Positions 16,439 to 25,131 of a DNA stretch of 64,000 nucleotides are shown here, piece by piece. The DNA lies in NCBI RefSeq assembly GCF_017498545.1, contig NZ_CP071793.1:310001-374000 (forward strand). The letters are read 5' to 3'. The position numbers were made by a program, and so were the translations under genes. The notes below the pieces were generated by a model, which saw only the letters and a list, made by a program, of their open reading frames with translations, searched no databases and was not told where the DNA came from. Origin of the DNA: Sulfidibacter corallicola. Its GTDB lineage: Bacteria > Acidobacteriota > Holophagae > Acanthopleuribacterales > Acanthopleuribacteraceae. How positions within the stretch are numbered: the first letter of the stretch is position 1; each line of letters begins with the position of its first letter.

Positions 16439-18219
16439 GACAAAACCCCCTCTAGCGATTTGACGGTGGCCACCGTTTTGTTCAACAACTGTTCGCGTGC
16501 ACCCGCGCTTCCCGGTGTGAAACGGGCCAATTCGATGGATTCCATGCAGGCGTTGACATCGTCGAAATGGGTCGGTTCGATGCCGTCCTTCTCGAGCCGG
16601 TTGCGAATCATCTCCAGCGAAATGCCCTGGGCCGGCCGGTCCCATTTGTCGCCGAAGTAGCCCAGCAGGGCATCGGCCAAACCGGCGTAAAAGGGCTCGC
16701 CCTCCTTGGACTTGAGCGGGCCGACGGCTTTCTGGAAGTTTTTCCAGGCGTATTTGGAACGGAAGCGGTTTTTGTGGTCCTGGCCACGCGAGCGCATCAG
16801 CAGACCCACGAAGACGAGGAGGTCGAGCACGAGGAATCCGGCGGCGGTCTGGACCAGCAGCATCGGGCGCTGCAGCTTGGGCTTGCCGGAGATGTCTCCC
16901 AGGTCACCCAGCTTGATGTAGTTGAGGTTCTGCTCCGCCAGGATGGTCCCGGATTCGCGCCCCACGGAAACCTGGCCGCCCGCGAGTCGCTCGCCTGGCG
17001 TGACTTCGAGGTTGAGGATCTTTTCCGCGCTGGTGTGGTATCGGCCTTCCTCGGTGTTGAAGAACCCCACCCGGGGTAGGGGAATCTGGTAATCGCCTTC
17101 GCGCTTGGGTACCAGGGCGAAAACCCAGGTTTTCGAAATGACGCGACCGCCCCTGGTTTCCGAGGTGGGCGTGCCGCCCTCGTAGACCTCGAAGTCCCGT
17201 TTGAGGTTGTCGAGCGTGATGTCACTGACGGCGGCGAAGTTGCCGTCACCGGCGATCTCCACCTTGAGCGAAACCGAATCGCCGAGGCTGATCGAGGATT
17301 TGTCCAGTTCACCCTTGACGCTGAAGGAACCGACCAAACCGGTGAAGTTGGCCGGTTTGCCTTCCGCGGGCAGGGGCTTGATGGTCAACTCGAGGGCGTT
17401 GGTGGAGCGCCGCACTCGTTGCCAGTCCGCGAAAAAGGAGCGGCCCACGCTGACCGCCAGTTCGAATTCGGTGGGATCGACCGTCAGTTTGCCGGTCTTG
17501 TTGGCGTAGAGCAGGCGCTCGGCGAGGATGTCCACCTCGTAGCGTTTCGAATCGCGGATGACCGTGTCCTGCCAGGTTTCGCGATCGACCTCTTCCACCC
17601 AAAAGTCCCGAAAGTCGGGAAGGCTCATGGAGGAGCCGTTGCTGGAGATGTTGACGCCCGGTGTCCGGAAAATTTTCACCTGGAAGGCGATCGGTTCTCC
17701 GATGAAGTACTCGCTCTTGGAAGTGCTCATCTCGGCGAAGATTTCGGCCTGTTGCTGGCGCTGGTTTCGGCGGTCGTTCTGGAAGGAGTCGATGGGGGAG
17801 CGCGAACGGGTCGAACGCAGATTGCGGACCTCGTCCTTGACCGATATTTGGGTTTTGGGACTCTGGAACGTTTTTCCGGCGACCTGCACCGCTTGGGACG
17901 GTAACTCGAAGGTGCCCTTTTTGGTGGGCCGCAAAAGATAGGTGTAGCTGTTGGTGCTGGTGACCTTTCCGTTGACGATGGTGGTCTGCATGGAAGTGGA
18001 GGGTCGGCGCTGGGCCAGCTCGAAATCGCCGAGTTCGAACCCGTTGGGGAAGTTCGGGGCCCTGCCTCTGGGGCCGCCTTCCACTTGAATGGTGAATTGC
18101 ACCAGCTCGTTCAGGCCGACTTCCCGCGGCGCGATGGAGAAGGTCACGTTGGGGTCTTGGGCGAATGCGGCACTCCCTGGAAGGAGGAGCACCAGCGCCA
18201 AGAAACCGATCCGTCTCAT
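16435..18219 (-). CDS. batD: BatD aerotolerance protein
   Basis: 594 residues. Signal peptide about 1-20 (ending A-A-F-A-Q). The long periplasmic part (20-440) consists of Ig-like beta domains with the family's opening V-T-F-S-I-A-P-R-E-V-G-L-N-E. One membrane helix lies at about 455-475, and a 110-residue cytoplasmic helical tail follows. The size and topology are those of BatD. It starts two bases after the batC stop and overlaps batE. BatD is needed for oxygen tolerance or stress survival in Bacteroides and relatives, but its biochemistry is not defined. Confidence 0.88.
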   Translation of the reverse strand: MRRIGFLALVLLLPGSAAFAQDPNVTFSIAPREVGLNELVQFTIQVEGGPRGRAPNFPNGFELGDFELAQRRPSTSMQTTIVNGKVTSTNSYTYLLRPTKKGTFELPSQAVQVAGKTFQSPKTQISVKDEVRNLRSTRSRSPIDSFQNDRRNQRQQQAEIFAEMSTSKSEYFIGEPIAFQVKIFRTPGVNISSNGSSMSLPDFRDFWVEEVDRETWQDTVIRDSKRYEVDILAERLLYANKTGKLTVDPTEFELAVSVGRSFFADWQRVRRSTNALELTIKPLPAEGKPANFTGLVGSFSVKGELDKSSISLGDSVSLKVEIAGDGNFAAVSDITLDNLKRDFEVYEGGTPTSETRGGRVISKTWVFALVPKREGDYQIPLPRVGFFNTEEGRYHTSAEKILNLEVTPGERLAGGQVSVGRESGTILAEQNLNYIKLGDLGDISGKPKLQRPMLLVQTAAGFLVLDLLVFVGLLMRSRGQDHKNRFRSKYAWKNFQKAVGPLKSKEGEPFYAGLADALLGYFGDKWDRPAQGISLEMIRNRLEKDGIEPTHFDDVNACMESIELARFTPGSAGAREQLLNKTVATVKSLEGVLS

Positions 18220-18221
18220 GG

Positions 18222-19106
18222 TTACCAGTCCTTTGCTTTCGTGGGCGATTTGCCCATCTTGCGCTTTTGATATTCCTTCTGTTGTTCCTGTTCCTGGTCG
18301 GCGAGGGTTTCGAAAATCTGTTCCTTGCGCCGTTCTTCCTCTTTTTTGTCCTTTTCGGGCTTGCGTTCCTTGGCGTCTTCCTGCTCCGCGTCCTTCAGTT
18401 CCTTGGACTCCTTGGGCAGCTTGTCCTCTTCGTCGCCCTGTTCCTTGCCCTGCTTGGCGTCGCTGTCCATTTCCTGCTGCTGTTGTTGTTCCTTCTGCTT
18501 CTGTTCCTGCTCCTGGTCCTGCTCGTTCTGCTCCATGTTGGGCATGTTCTGGGGCTGCTGGTTCTCCTGCTTGTTCTCTTTGTCTTCGTTCTTCTGTTTC
18601 TGCGGCTGCTTCTGCTGCTGTTGCTGCATGCGCTGAAGACGGCGAAGCGCGATTTCCAGGTTCCGTTTGGCGTCGATGTCTTCGGGGTTGGCGCGCAGGT
18701 AATCGGCGTAGTTGCGAATGGCTTCTTCGAGTTTACCCGACTCCAATTGCAGGTTCCCCATGTTGAATTCGGACCGGGACTTGGCCTCGACGTGCTCGCC
18801 CTCGATGGCCTTCTGGTAGAATTCGCCGGCCTTTTCGGTATCGCCCATGGCGGCGTAGGTGTTGGCGATGTTGTAGGCCAACGCCGAATTTTCCGGTTCT
18901 TTTTCGTAGAGCTCCAGGTACTTGTCCAGCGCCTGTTGATACTGTTGGTCCTGGTAGAGTAGGTTCGCCTCGTTGTTGCCCGTCGGGATCTGGGTGTCGA
19001 GCAGGCCGGGTGCGTCGTTCGCGGCGAATGTGACCTGCAGGCCCAGGAAGGCGAAACCGGCCAGGCAAAGCCACGACCGCGGTTGTCTTTTACGCGTGGA
19101 GATCAT
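18222..19106 (-). CDS. batC: BatC-like TPR protein with Gln/Glu/Lys-rich tail
   Basis: 294 residues. Signal peptide about 1-28. TPR repeats span roughly 42-155 (A-L-A-Y-N-I-A-N-T-Y-A-A-M-G-D and F-N-M-G-N-L-Q-L-E-S-G). The rest, 160-294, is a highly charged low-complexity tail of Gln, Glu, Lys and Asp, including runs of five Gln. Such tails are usual in BatC proteins, and they explain the leucine-rich shadow frames on the other strand. The gene overlaps batB by four bases (ATGA). Its likely role is as a periplasmic adaptor in the Bat complex. Confidence 0.83.
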   Translation of the reverse strand: MISTRKRQPRSWLCLAGFAFLGLQVTFAANDAPGLLDTQIPTGNNEANLLYQDQQYQQALDKYLELYEKEPENSALAYNIANTYAAMGDTEKAGEFYQKAIEGEHVEAKSRSEFNMGNLQLESGKLEEAIRNYADYLRANPEDIDAKRNLEIALRRLQRMQQQQQKQPQKQKNEDKENKQENQQPQNMPNMEQNEQDQEQEQKQKEQQQQQEMDSDAKQGKEQGDEEDKLPKESKELKDAEQEDAKERKPEKDKKEEERRKEQIFETLADQEQEQQKEYQKRKMGKSPTKAKDW

Positions 19107-20137
19107 GAGCGCACCCCCTGAGTTCGGCGCAGTTTCCTGAACGAACGATGGCCCAGGCTGTAGGCGGTGGCCAGGAAGGCCAGTGACACGAGTAGCGGAT
19201 ATTGAAACCGGTCTTCCATCTGCTGATGGCGGCGGGAAGAGAACTCGGCCTCCTCCGACTCGGCCAGCGATTTGTAGATTTGGCTGAGCTCGATGCCGGC
19301 ATCGGAAACGCGGTAATAAGCCCCGCTTCCGTTGAGGGCGATGCGTTCGAGCGTCGCTTCGTCCAATTGGGAAAACACGATGTGGCCCTGTTTGTCGCGC
19401 TTGTAGGTCACTTCGCCGTTTTCCTCGCCTTCGGGGATGCGCGCCCCCGATTTCGAGGGGTTGCCGATGCCGACCGTGAAGATGCGAATGTCTTCCTTGA
19501 CCGCCTCGGCCACGGCGGCGTCGATATCGCCCTCGTGGCTCTCGCCGTCGGTGAACAGGACCAGCACCTTTTCGGCGGTGGAATTACTGCGTCCGAACAC
19601 CTCGATCGCTTCGCGAATGGCGGAAGGTACGTCGGTGCCGGGATCGGTGATGGTTCCCGGCTCCAGACCGCTGAGAAACAGGCGGATGGCGCCGTAGTCC
19701 ACCGTCAGCGGACAGTAGGAGAAGGCACTGCCGGCGAAGGCGATCAGGCCCACGCGGTCGCCCTCCAGGAGGTTGAGGAAGTTGTCCACCTGTTGACGGG
19801 CCTTGGAGATGCGGTCGGGCGACACGTCCGTGGCGGCCATGCTGCGCGATACGTCGACCGCCACGATGATGTCGATTCCGCGCGAGGTGACCGTCTCCAA
19901 TTTGGTGCCCCATTGGGGGCGCGCCGCCGCCAGCACCAGGAACAGGGTCCCGAGGCAGAGAAAAACCAGGTACAGCAGTCGTCGTTCGAAGCCCGCGCCC
20001 ATGACGAGCTCGGGTTTGTGGCCCGAGACCATGGCGGCGATCTGGGCGGAACGATGCCGTTCGGCGAAGATGAAAATCACGACCAGCAGCGGGATCATGA
20101 TCAGGAAGTAGAGAAAATTGGGTTCGGCGAATCTCAT
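19103..20137 (-). CDS. batB: BatB VWA-domain membrane protein
   Basis: 344 residues. Membrane helices lie at about 8-25, 55-74 and 315-335. A von Willebrand A domain spans 88-270 with a complete MIDAS motif D95-V-S97-R-S99, the T-D-G-E-S second loop and a V-L-V-L-F-T-D strand. The VWA domain lies on one side of the inner membrane and probably binds a metal-dependent partner. A 77-base gap separates it from batA, wider than anywhere else in the operon; an AAGGTGAG site precedes the ATG. Confidence 0.9.
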   Translation of the reverse strand: MRFAEPNFLYFLIMIPLLVVIFIFAERHRSAQIAAMVSGHKPELVMGAGFERRLLYLVFLCLGTLFLVLAAARPQWGTKLETVTSRGIDIIVAVDVSRSMAATDVSPDRISKARQQVDNFLNLLEGDRVGLIAFAGSAFSYCPLTVDYGAIRLFLSGLEPGTITDPGTDVPSAIREAIEVFGRSNSTAEKVLVLFTDGESHEGDIDAAVAEAVKEDIRIFTVGIGNPSKSGARIPEGEENGEVTYKRDKQGHIVFSQLDEATLERIALNGSGAYYRVSDAGIELSQIYKSLAESEEAEFSSRRHQQMEDRFQYPLLVSLAFLATAYSLGHRSFRKLRRTQGVRS

Positions 20138-20214
20138 GCTAGCTCACCTTTTTCACGCAAGGGTTGCGTCGGGTCCGTGAATCGCGGCCTGCGGGACGGG
20201 AACGGTGTGCCCCA

Positions 20215-21177
20215 TCAGGCCGGTACCTTGCGGCAGACGATCTGGTTCATCATGACTTCCAACATCAGCAGGAGACAGCCGGACCACAGAAACCATTGGA
20301 ACCACTCGTCCCAGAGTTGGTAGTTCTTGACCGTGACCTCGCTTTTCTCGAGTTCGTCGATTTCGGCGTAGACCCGTTCCAGGTCGGCCAACGACTCGGA
20401 GCGGAAGAAACGTCCGCCCGTCTTGGTCGCGATCTGGTGGAGCACCTGCTCGTTGACGTCGGTACGGCCGGGGCTGCCGAAGCCGATGGTGTAGACCTTG
20501 ACGTTCTCGGATTCGGCGATTTCCGCGGCGCTGATCGGCGCGATGTTGCCGGCCGTGTTGTCGCCGTCGGTAAGCAGGATGACGACCTTGGACTTGGCGT
20601 CCGACTTGTGGAGCCTGCCGACCGCGGTGGCCAGGGCGTTGCCGATGGCAGTTCGGCGCAAGTCCTTGGGGAATAGGTTGATGTCGATTTCGCGCAAGGC
20701 GCTCATGACCATCGTGTAGTCGACGGTCAGCGGGCAGCGCGTCAAACTGTAGGTGCCGAAGGCGATGAGGCCGAGGCGGTCGCTCTGGCGCTTTTCGATG
20801 AAGCCGGCCATGACCGTTTTGGCCGCCTCGATGCGCGATACCTGGCGGCCGCCGGCCACCATGTCCTCGGTCTTCATGGTGCCGGAAACGTCCATCACCA
20901 ACATGATGTCGACGGCGAAGGTTTGGATTTCCTGCACGTCCTGTCCCGACTGGGGGCGGGTGAGTGCGAAAATCAGCAGAACCAGGCCGGGATAGCGAAG
21001 CCAGTGCAGATGGGGAGACACGGCTGCGCGCCAACTTCGCGGCAGCCCGTGCAGGTAGCTACCGCCGCTGAACAGCACCGAGGCGCGACCGCGGCGGTTA
21101 CTCCACAGGCGCAGCGCCAGCAGGGCTGCGGGCAGGACGAGCAGTATCAGATACCAGGGATCAGCCAGCCGCCACAA
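20215..21177 (-). CDS. batA: BatA VWA-domain membrane protein
   Basis: 320 residues from TTG 21177. The TTG start is well supported: AAGGAGG lies six bases upstream and no ATG fits the conserved M-W-R-L-A-D-P-W-Y-L-I-L-L-V N-terminus. Helices lie at about 8-25, 60-73 and 293-310, and the VWA domain at 88-275. The MIDAS motif reads D96-V-S98-G-T100, with Thr in place of the usual third Ser, a conservative change. T-D-G-D-N provides the distal Asp. The gene overlaps the preceding batI-like gene by 17 bases. It pairs with BatB as in other bat operons. Confidence 0.9.
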   Translation of the reverse strand: MWRLADPWYLILLVLPAALLALRLWSNRRGRASVLFSGGSYLHGLPRSWRAAVSPHLHWLRYPGLVLLIFALTRPQSGQDVQEIQTFAVDIMLVMDVSGTMKTEDMVAGGRQVSRIEAAKTVMAGFIEKRQSDRLGLIAFGTYSLTRCPLTVDYTMVMSALREIDINLFPKDLRRTAIGNALATAVGRLHKSDAKSKVVILLTDGDNTAGNIAPISAAEIAESENVKVYTIGFGSPGRTDVNEQVLHQIATKTGGRFFRSESLADLERVYAEIDELEKSEVTVKNYQLWDEWFQWFLWSGCLLLMLEVMMNQIVCRKVPA

Positions 21178-22159
21178 CGTCGTCCTCCTTTTGTGCCGAA
21201 GCGTCGTCGCCGGCCGGTGTATCGGGTGAAACCGGTTGGGGTTTCAGCTTTTCGACGATTTGATAGGCCCGGTTGACGTTCTCCTGGTTTTCGGCCTCGA
21301 CCGGATCGTACTTGGCGAATTTGACGCGGTCGCAAAGCTCCTGGAACACGGTATTCCACTGCGCGACCTCCTCCGAAACCAAGTGGGGATGATCGGCGAA
21401 CCAGGTCTCCATTTCGTAACTGGTCATCTCTTCGGCGTGGATGTCGAAGAGGCGCGAGTAATAGTGGCGCACGATGTGGTTGATGGCCACGTAGAATTCC
21501 TTGACCCGGCCTTCTTTCAAGAGCGTGCCCGAGGTCAGTTCCTCCAGGGCGCGCAAGGCTTCTTCATAGGGCGGAAGCGCCGGTTTGGGCGGGATCACCA
21601 CTTCTTTCCGGGGGCGGCGCGACAGCCAAACCAGGAATACGGCCAACGCGGCCAGCAGCAGGATCGCCACGGCGGTGAGGATCAGCCAGATCGGCGGGAT
21701 CTCCATGTCCAATTGGCCCTTGGCGGGGGCCACTTCCTCGTCGCCTTCCTCCAGGAGCGCCACGATGTCGACCTTGAGTTCGGGCGTGAGGAAGGTGCGC
21801 GGAAGGGCTTGGCCGGCTTCCTGGGCGACCAGTTCGATTTCCGGCAGGACCTTTTCGCCCAATTCGTACCAGGCGACTTCTGCGTGAATTTCCAGGTAGC
21901 GTTCGGCATCGCCCTCGTTTTCCGGGACTTCGGGAACCACCCATTCGGATTTCAGGACCCGTGCTTCGTCCAGCTCTTCCTTCAGGGCATTTTTGGGAAA
22001 AGTCCAACTGCCGTCGTGGCGAATCTGGATCGTCAGCTTGATCGGATCACCCACGTGGGCCTTCTCGGGCTCCAACACGGCCGAAATGTCGGGATCGGTC
22101 GCCCATGAGGGCAGCCCCAGCAGAAGCAGCCACAGAGGGCAGGACAAGAGCTTGTTCAC
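21161..22159 (-). CDS. BatI-like single-pass membrane protein
   Basis: 332 residues from GTG 22159, overlapping the DUF58 stop as GTGA. Signal peptide about 1-20. A periplasmic beta-rich domain covers about 22-150 (A-V-L-E-P-E-K-A-H-V-G-D-P-I-K-L-T-I, an Ig-like opening similar to BatD). One helix lies at about 158-180, followed by a cytoplasmic helical domain with H-I-V-R-H-Y-Y-S-R-L-F and a Met/Glu-rich segment. Genes of this kind, often annotated DUF4381-like or BatI, sit between DUF58 and batA. The position is diagnostic; the sequence family assignment is less certain. Confidence 0.7.
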   Translation of the reverse strand: MNKLLSCPLWLLLLGLPSWATDPDISAVLEPEKAHVGDPIKLTIQIRHDGSWTFPKNALKEELDEARVLKSEWVVPEVPENEGDAERYLEIHAEVAWYELGEKVLPEIELVAQEAGQALPRTFLTPELKVDIVALLEEGDEEVAPAKGQLDMEIPPIWLILTAVAILLLAALAVFLVWLSRRPRKEVVIPPKPALPPYEEALRALEELTSGTLLKEGRVKEFYVAINHIVRHYYSRLFDIHAEEMTSYEMETWFADHPHLVSEEVAQWNTVFQELCDRVKFAKYDPVEAENQENVNRAYQIVEKLKPQPVSPDTPAGDDASAQKEDDVVAAG

Positions 22160-23031
22160 CGGCGCATCTCCCTCATTCTGAAAAAGTTCATCAGGGCCTT
22201 GTCGTAGGCCTCCCCGCAGGCGATGGGAATGGCGTCCACCCGCGAACGTTTCAGCGTGTCCAGCGTTTGGCGACGGGTGGACTCGGCTCGTTCGATGTAG
22301 GCGCGCCGCACCTTGCGGCTGCCGAAGTCCACGTACATCTCCTGGCCGGTTTCCCCGTCCTCCAGCACGTAGAGGCCGGATTGGGGCGGGTCCAGTTCGC
22401 GCGGATCGAACACCGGGATCGCGATCAGGTCGTGGCGGCTGCGAACGAAGCGCAGGGGTTTGTCGAAGGCCTGATCCAAAAAGTCGCTGATCAGAAAGAC
22501 GACCGCCTTGCGTTTGACGACCTGGGAAAAGTAGCGCAGGGCGCCGGCGATGTCCGTCTTCAGGCCGTGGGGTTCGAAGGCCAGGATTTCGCGAACCAGG
22601 CGCAACACGTGCTTTTTGCCCTTTTTCGGCGGCACGAAGAGTTCCACCTGATCGGTGAAGATCAGGCAGCCGACCTTGTCCTGGTTGCGAATGGCCGAGA
22701 AGGCGAACAGCGCGGTCAACTCCGCCGCCAGGTCGCGTTTCGACTTGTCGCCCGAGCCGAATTCCTGCGATCCCGACATGTCCACCAGGATCATGACGGT
22801 CAGTTCCCGTTCCTCGGAGAACTTTTTGATGTAGGGTTCGCCGGAGCGGGCGGTCACGTTCCAGTCGATCGAGCGGATGTCGTCGCCGGCCTGATAGGCG
22901 CGCACCTCGGCGAACTCCATGCCCTGGCCCTTGAAGGCCGAGTGGTACTGGCCGGCCAGGGTTTCGTCCACCAGCTTGCGCGTCTTGATTTCGATTCGCC
23001 GGACCTGGCGAATGATCTCCTTGGCTTCCAT
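22156..23031 (-). CDS. DUF58 domain protein
   Basis: 291 residues, soluble. The DUF58 core has the G-x-E-F-A-E-V-R-A-Y-Q-A-G-D-D-I-R-S-I-D-W-N-V-T-A-R signature at about 38-62. A degenerate VWA-like fold follows, with V-D-M-S-G-S-Q near residue 85 and V-V-F-L-I-S-D-F near 178. DUF58 proteins work with MoxR AAA+ ATPases. It is the second gene of the operon, three bases after moxR. Confidence 0.9.
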   Translation of the reverse strand: MEAKEIIRQVRRIEIKTRKLVDETLAGQYHSAFKGQGMEFAEVRAYQAGDDIRSIDWNVTARSGEPYIKKFSEERELTVMILVDMSGSQEFGSGDKSKRDLAAELTALFAFSAIRNQDKVGCLIFTDQVELFVPPKKGKKHVLRLVREILAFEPHGLKTDIAGALRYFSQVVKRKAVVFLISDFLDQAFDKPLRFVRSRHDLIAIPVFDPRELDPPQSGLYVLEDGETGQEMYVDFGSRKVRRAYIERAESTRRQTLDTLKRSRVDAIPIACGEAYDKALMNFFRMREMRR

Positions 23032-23034
23032 GGC

Positions 23035-24027
23035 CTAGGGCACCTCGATCTGATCGAACAGGGTTTGGATGATTTCCTCGGAAGTGACGTTCTCGGCTTC
23101 GGCCTCGAAGGTCAGGCTGATGCGGTGGCGCAGCACATCGAAACCGATGGCCTTGATGTCCTCGGGGATGACGTAGCCCCGGCCGCGGATGAAGGCGTGG
23201 GCGCGGGCGGCCGTCAGCAGGGCGATGCTGGCGCGGGGCGAGGCGCCGAAGTCGATCAGCTCGGTCAATTTGGGAACCCCGTGTTCGGCGGGTTCGCGCG
23301 TGGCGAAGATCAGGTTGATGACGTAGTCGCGGATGCGGTCGTCCACGTAGATCTCGCCGGCGACCTCGCGCGCGTTGAAAATGTCTTCGGGCGAGGCCAT
23401 GGTCCGGGCACTGGGCTTCTCGCCCGACGTGTAGCGGTCCATGATGTTGCGCTCTTCGGCCTTGGTGGGGTAGCCCACGTTCAGCTTCAGCATGAAGCGG
23501 TCGACCTGGGCCTCGGGCAACCGATAGGTCCCTTCCTGCTCGATGGGGTTCTGGGTGGCGAGCACGAGGAATGGTTTGGGAAGGGGGTAGGTGGTGTCGC
23601 CGATGGTGACCTGTTTTTCCTGCATCGATTCGAGCAGGGCCGACTGGACCTTGGCGGGCGCGCGGTTGATTTCGTCGGCGAGGACCAGGTTGGCGAAGAC
23701 GGGGCCCTGTTTGGGCTCGAAGGTGCCGTCCTTCTGGTTGTAGATCATGGTGCCCAGGATGTCGGCGGGCAAAAGGTCGGGCGTGAACTGGATGCGCTTG
23801 AACGACATGTCCATGGTGTTGGCCAGGGTGTTGACTGAAAGGGTTTTCGCCAGACCGGGCACGCCTTCCATCAGGACGTGGCCGCCCGTGATCAAACCGA
23901 TCATCAGGCGATCCAGCATGTAGCGCTGGCCGACGATCACCTTGCGGATCTCCATCATGACGCCGTCGATGAACTGGTTGTGCTGTTTGACCTTCTCAGT
24001 GACAATTCGGATGGTTTCTTCACTCAT
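23035..24027 (-). CDS. MoxR-family AAA+ ATPase
   Basis: 330 residues from ATG 24027, which follows AGAGGT; the frame is open to 24678, but that leader is Arg/Ser/Pro-rich and has no homology-like features. Walker A G-V-P-G-L-A-K-T at 55-62, Walker B L-V-L-A-D-E-I-N-R-A-P at 114-124, sensor 1 A-T-Q-N-P at 157-161, and a C-terminal helical lid. MoxR ATPases act as chaperones that mature or activate metal-containing complexes together with VWA proteins. It is the first gene of the bat operon and probably uses the BatA/BatB VWA domains as partners. Confidence 0.93.
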   Translation of the reverse strand: MSEETIRIVTEKVKQHNQFIDGVMMEIRKVIVGQRYMLDRLMIGLITGGHVLMEGVPGLAKTLSVNTLANTMDMSFKRIQFTPDLLPADILGTMIYNQKDGTFEPKQGPVFANLVLADEINRAPAKVQSALLESMQEKQVTIGDTTYPLPKPFLVLATQNPIEQEGTYRLPEAQVDRFMLKLNVGYPTKAEERNIMDRYTSGEKPSARTMASPEDIFNAREVAGEIYVDDRIRDYVINLIFATREPAEHGVPKLTELIDFGASPRASIALLTAARAHAFIRGRGYVIPEDIKAIGFDVLRHRISLTFEAEAENVTSEEIIQTLFDQIEVP

Positions 24028-24784
24028 GGTTACCTCTTGTATGTGCCTTTCGAAGCGCCGAGTTCGCGATGGTCGCGAGGAACTCGCGATGCGTTCGCCT
24101 TGGGTCGGGTACCGATGCGTCGACTGGACCCGGCCCGCGCGACCCCTCGTGCCTTGGCCGCGTGGCGCCGCAAAGAGGAGCGGTCGCGAGCCGCGGCGCG
24201 AAGGTCGACTCGAAAGTATCTTTCGCGATGGGAAGTCGCTTTGGAACCGGTTGCGAACGTGAACATGAAACGAATTCAAGTGGCTGAAATTACGAAATGT
24301 TGCAGATCTTGCGGGCGGAACGGAACCAAAGGTGCGGGGGCACCTAGCAGGCGTTCCAACTGGCCGGGACGGCAAAATCAATGCCACCGGCGGTCGTTCC
24401 TCTGAAAGGCGGGCGAGACCCGGCCGGTGCTCACGGCGCACGAACAAAACTCGGGTAGGTTCGAGTTCGTTCCCCTTGAAACGCGCCGGTTCGCTCGTCT
24501 TTGGCCAAAACCCGACAATTGTAACACTTTTCCGGGCGGGCAGCGGGGTTCCGATTCGGCGGTTCCCCAGGGGCGCGATCCGAAGCCCACCCCGCGCCAT
24601 TTTGTCGTAGCGGGAACTCCAAAGTGGTTGAATCCGGTTCGGGCTCTTTCGCGGATCGGTTCGATGGATCGAACGCAAATGGGTCAGTTCCTGTTAAAAT
24701 TCGGAACGATCGTCATATCGATAAACCACGTGAATGGCCGCATCCAAGCCAGCCATATCATAAAGTGACACGGAGGCTATATCC
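24028..24784. other. Divergent intergenic region upstream of the bat operon
   Basis: These 757 bases lie between moxR (minus) and the small TTG-start gene (plus). The frames found here are Arg-rich shadows without ribosome binding sites. The last 90 bases before 24785 are AT-rich and contain the ACGGAGG site of that gene. No clear -35/-10 pair could be assigned to either gene. Confidence 0.45.
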
Positions 24785-25027
24785 TTGAGCGAAGAAACAC
24801 AGAACGAAAAAAACGAAGCGTCCGAGCAGGCGCCACCTCCTCCTCCCAGTGACAAGAAACAGGTAGAAATCAGTTTGATCAACCCGATGGTGGCGCTTTC
24901 GCCGGAAATCATGCAACCCGTGGCGATGGCATTGAAGACGTTGGTCGAATACCAGCAGAAGACCGGGGCGAAAGGCCTGAACGCCAGAGGCTGGGGTTAT
25001 ACCTTCACCATACGTCCGGAGAAATGA
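24785..25027 (+). CDS. Small conserved-looking protein, TTG start
   Basis: 80 residues. The TTG start has ACGGAGG eight bases upstream, and the frame closes just before a strong terminator, so this is a compact single-gene unit. The N-terminal third is charged (Glu/Asn) with five consecutive prolines; the rest (V-E-I-S-L-I-N-P-M-V-A-L-S-P-E, then L-V-E-Y-Q-Q-K-T-G and a G-W-G-Y-T-F-T-I end) looks like a folded small domain. No membrane segment. I do not recognise the family. Confidence 0.65.
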   Translation: MSEETQNEKNEASEQAPPPPPSDKKQVEISLINPMVALSPEIMQPVAMALKTLVEYQQKTGAKGLNARGWGYTFTIRPEK

Positions 25028-25040
25028 TTCCCAAAACAAA

Positions 25041-25078
25041 GACGGCGCGTCCTGTTGACGCGCCGTCGTTTCGTTTTT
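25041..25078 (+). terminator. Bidirectional Rho-independent terminator
   Basis: An 11-base perfect stem (GACGGCGCGTC / GACGCGCCGTC, loop CTGTT) is followed on the plus strand by GTTTCGTTTTT and on the minus strand by TTTGTTTTGG. It serves both the plus-strand small gene ending at 25027 and the convergent beta-propeller gene ending at 25132. Confidence 0.9.
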
Positions 25079-25131
25079 CATAAGGTCGTGGTCGGTCCGC
25101 GATCATCCGCGACGTCCCGCGAGAAAGTGTC

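Noticed and set aside
22105..23838. A 577-codon plus-strand frame opposite DUF58 and moxR
   Set aside because: Composition is that of a shadow frame (Val/Gly/Gln-rich); the minus strand has Walker motifs and DUF58 signatures.
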